From Streptomyces gilvus (GTDB lineage Bacteria > Actinomycetota > Actinomycetes > Streptomycetales > Streptomycetaceae): DNA of 64,000 nt. The DNA is taken from positions 1-64,000 of the forward strand of contig NZ_JAKWBE010000036.1 of NCBI RefSeq assembly GCF_022513565.1, in the 5' to 3' direction. Of the stretch, positions 62,533 to 64,000 are shown piece after piece. The notes below the pieces were generated by a model. It was not told the origin of the DNA, ran no database searches, and saw only the letters and a list, made by a program, of their open reading frames with translations. Both the position numbers and the translations under genes were made by a program. The first letter of the stretch is position 1, and each line of letters starts with the position of its first letter.

Positions 62533-63786
62533 TTGATTTCCCTACGTGTTCGGATCGGCATCCTCGGACTGGCCATGATGGCCTCGGTGGCCTCCCCGGT
62601 GACGGCGAGCGCCGCCGCGGCCGCCCCCTCCCCCACCGTCGAGGAACAGCGCCTCGACAAGGCGGTGCCGCAGGAGATACTCCGGCGGTCCGGATTCGAC
62701 GCCGTGGCACCCGGGTTGGCCCGGGAGCTGGGCTCGGCGCACTCCTACGCCCAGGCGCGGCGGATCGTCGTGCGCGAGGGATCGGCGCTGTGGCGGCGGG
62801 CCGTGGACCGGGTGCAGGGGCGCGGGCCGGCCGGCGGGGATCTGAGCCGGGACGACGACCGGCCGCTGTACTGGGCCAGGCTGGGGCTGACCCGGGAAGT
62901 GCGGACCTGGGAGCCGGGGTTCGGGCTGAGTGAGGCGCAACGCAGCGCGCTGATCGAGCAGTTGGAGCGGACCTTTCGGGGACATTCCGACGTGCGCTAT
63001 CCGCACGGCAAGGGGCTCAGGCGGATCCTGGTCACCGGCTTCGACCCGTTCACCCTCGACCGGGACATCCGGATCTCCAATCCCTCCGGCGCCGCCGCGC
63101 TCGCCCTCGACGGCACGGTGATCCGGACCGCGAAGGGCCCGGCGCGGATCGAGACGGTCGTCTTCCCGGTGCGCTGGCACGACTTCGCGCAGGGGACGGT
63201 GGAGCGGACGCTGCGGCGGTATCTGCCGAGGGTCGACCTGTTCACCACGGTGAGCCAGGGGCGGGTCGGGCGGTTCGACGTGGAGCGGACCAACGGGGCC
63301 TGGCGGGGCGGCTTCCCGGACAACGACAACGTCTCGCGCACCGAGACCGTCCCGGTGACCGACCCCGCCTCGCAGCCGCAGTGGACGACGACCACACTGC
63401 CGTACCGGCAGATCGTGGCCGCGGACACGGGACGGTTCCCGGTCTACGACCACACCGAGGTGACCGAGATCCCGGCGGGAGGGACGACGGAGGTCGTACG
63501 GCCGGACGGGCCCACCCCGGGGTCGACGGCGCGGGCCGGGGGCGGCGGGAACTACCTCTCCAACGAGATCGCCTACCGGGCGACCCTGCTGCGGGACCGG
63601 CTGGGGCTGCACGACACGCTGCCGGGCGGGCATGTGCACACGCCGGTGCTGCAGTTCGGAGCGGGCAACACGGATCCGGCGACCGGGACGGTGACCGATC
63701 CGGAGTTCGTGCGCAACCGGCTGGACATCGTGGCGCAGGTGCGGGCGATCCTGACGGTGGCGGCCGACGCGGCCTTCGGGACGTGA
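62533..63786 (+). CDS. Secreted pyroglutamyl-peptidase (C15)-like protein with Ser for the catalytic Cys
   Basis: 417 residues from a TTG at 62533 (GAAGGA 10 bases upstream). Signal peptide ends near ASAAAA at residue 32. After a ~130-residue helical region, the C15 fold begins at LRRILVTGFDPFTLD near 157-171. The catalytic Glu is in GRFDVERTN near 250. The expected Cys-containing helix reads GGNYLSNEIAYRATLLRD near 338-355, where the usual C in YxCN is Ser. The His is in GGHVHTPVLQ near 370. Family enzymes remove N-terminal pyroglutamate. This one is secreted and altered, so the activity is uncertain. Confidence 0.75.
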   Translation: MISLRVRIGILGLAMMASVASPVTASAAAAAPSPTVEEQRLDKAVPQEILRRSGFDAVAPGLARELGSAHSYAQARRIVVREGSALWRRAVDRVQGRGPAGGDLSRDDDRPLYWARLGLTREVRTWEPGFGLSEAQRSALIEQLERTFRGHSDVRYPHGKGLRRILVTGFDPFTLDRDIRISNPSGAAALALDGTVIRTAKGPARIETVVFPVRWHDFAQGTVERTLRRYLPRVDLFTTVSQGRVGRFDVERTNGAWRGGFPDNDNVSRTETVPVTDPASQPQWTTTTLPYRQIVAADTGRFPVYDHTEVTEIPAGGTTEVVRPDGPTPGSTARAGGGGNYLSNEIAYRATLLRDRLGLHDTLPGGHVHTPVLQFGAGNTDPATGTVTDPEFVRNRLDIVAQVRAILTVAADAAFGT

Positions 63787-63792
63787 GCGGCT

Positions 63793-64000
63793 TCAGGACG
63801 TGACCGGCTGGTCCTCGGAGTCGTCCACCCCCGGCTCTCCCTCCCCGCTCTCCTCGCCCAGCAGTTCCCGCGCCATCAGCGTCGCGCCCGCCACCGCGCC
63901 CGGCATCAGGAACACCGCCACGAACGGCACCACGAAGGCGACGGCCAGCGGGGTGCCGAAGCCCCAGACGAGGGTCCGGCGGGAGCGCAGGAGGGCGAGG
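63793..64000 (-). CDS. EI24/CysZ-like membrane protein, 3' end (partial)
   Basis: The open frame runs off the right edge of the window. The visible 68 codons read LRSRRTLVWGFGTPLAVAF, VPFVAVFLMPGAVAGATLM and ARELLGEESGEGEP, then an acidic tail to TGA at 63793. GFGTPLAVAFVVPFVAVFLMPGAVAGAT is typical of the last helix of EI24-domain proteins. The start lies outside the window. It is convergent with the C15-like gene. Confidence 0.75.
   Translation of the reverse strand, partial: LALLRSRRTLVWGFGTPLAVAFVVPFVAVFLMPGAVAGATLMARELLGEESGEGEPGVDDSEDQPVTS

Overview
This window looks like a chromosomal core segment of a Streptomyces species. It has very high GC with strong third-position GC bias, frequent GTG and TTG starts, several plausible leaderless starts, many secreted or lipoprotein products, and a gene order typical of the genus: pyruvate dehydrogenase E1, Ter stress genes, and fasR-fabD-fabH-acpP-fabF. 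I see no phage, transposon, insertion sequence or CRISPR array. About 65 genes are supported, with one tRNA, a riboswitch, several operators and terminators, short tandem repeats, and traces of at least four broken genes.

Layout. Bases 1-12 kb hold a secreted beta-helix protein, an O-methyltransferase, an FHA protein, a DUF1992 protein, a pair of related helical proteins, a dihydrofolate-reductase-like protein, an acetyltransferase convergent with an MFS pump carrying a C-terminal winged-helix domain, a peptidoglycan-binding protein, a HAD phosphatase, and a GDT1/TMEM165-type exporter preceded by a clear yybP-ykoY manganese riboswitch. Bases 12-21 kb hold a secreted HNH nuclease, a PhoD-like phosphatase, DoxX and DedA membrane proteins, a ketopantoate-reductase-like protein, an acetyltransferase, an SDR and a VOC protein. 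This stretch also has several tandem repeats, an orphan CebR-type palindrome and a dihydrofolate-reductase-family gene interrupted by an in-frame TGA. A tRNA-Val (TAC) follows at 21.1 kb.

Bases 21-28 kb hold an adhesin-like lipoprotein, a coiled-coil membrane protein and a leftward cell-wall cassette of class A PBP, CE4-like deacetylase and Amidase_6 protein. In the first two of these, canonical catalytic residues are missing. A perfect Crp-type palindrome lies between the PBP gene and a divergent FmdB-type zinc-ribbon gene.

Bases 28.5-37.4 kb are a full Ter stress/metal-response locus. A leftward operon encodes a CitE-like lyase, a phosphoribosyltransferase-TRSP-phosphoribosyltransferase/StiP-PELOTA fusion and a HAD phosphatase, which I read as the predicted nucleoside-like-metabolite module. 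Around it are three TerD paralogues, a TerA-like protein and a TerC/DUF475 membrane protein.

Bases 37.5-51 kb hold an AhpE peroxiredoxin, DUF3052, aceE, a potassium-type channel, a TetR/MFS efflux pair, an alpha/beta hydrolase, a DUF4429 protein, a MerR/aldo-keto-reductase operon with a textbook 19-bp-spacer promoter, a serine hydrolase and a pirin. Bases 51-56.6 kb are fasR and the type II fatty acid synthase genes fabD-fabH-acpP-fabF with a FasR-type operator, then DUF3145. The right end holds an SGNH lipoprotein, an aldose epimerase, a GH3 beta-glucosidase divergent from a TetR regulator, a DUF2568 membrane protein, a deletion scar joining the 3' ends of two lost genes (RidA-like and LysR-like), a secreted pyroglutamyl-peptidase homologue with Ser in place of the catalytic Cys, and the 3' end of an EI24-type membrane protein.
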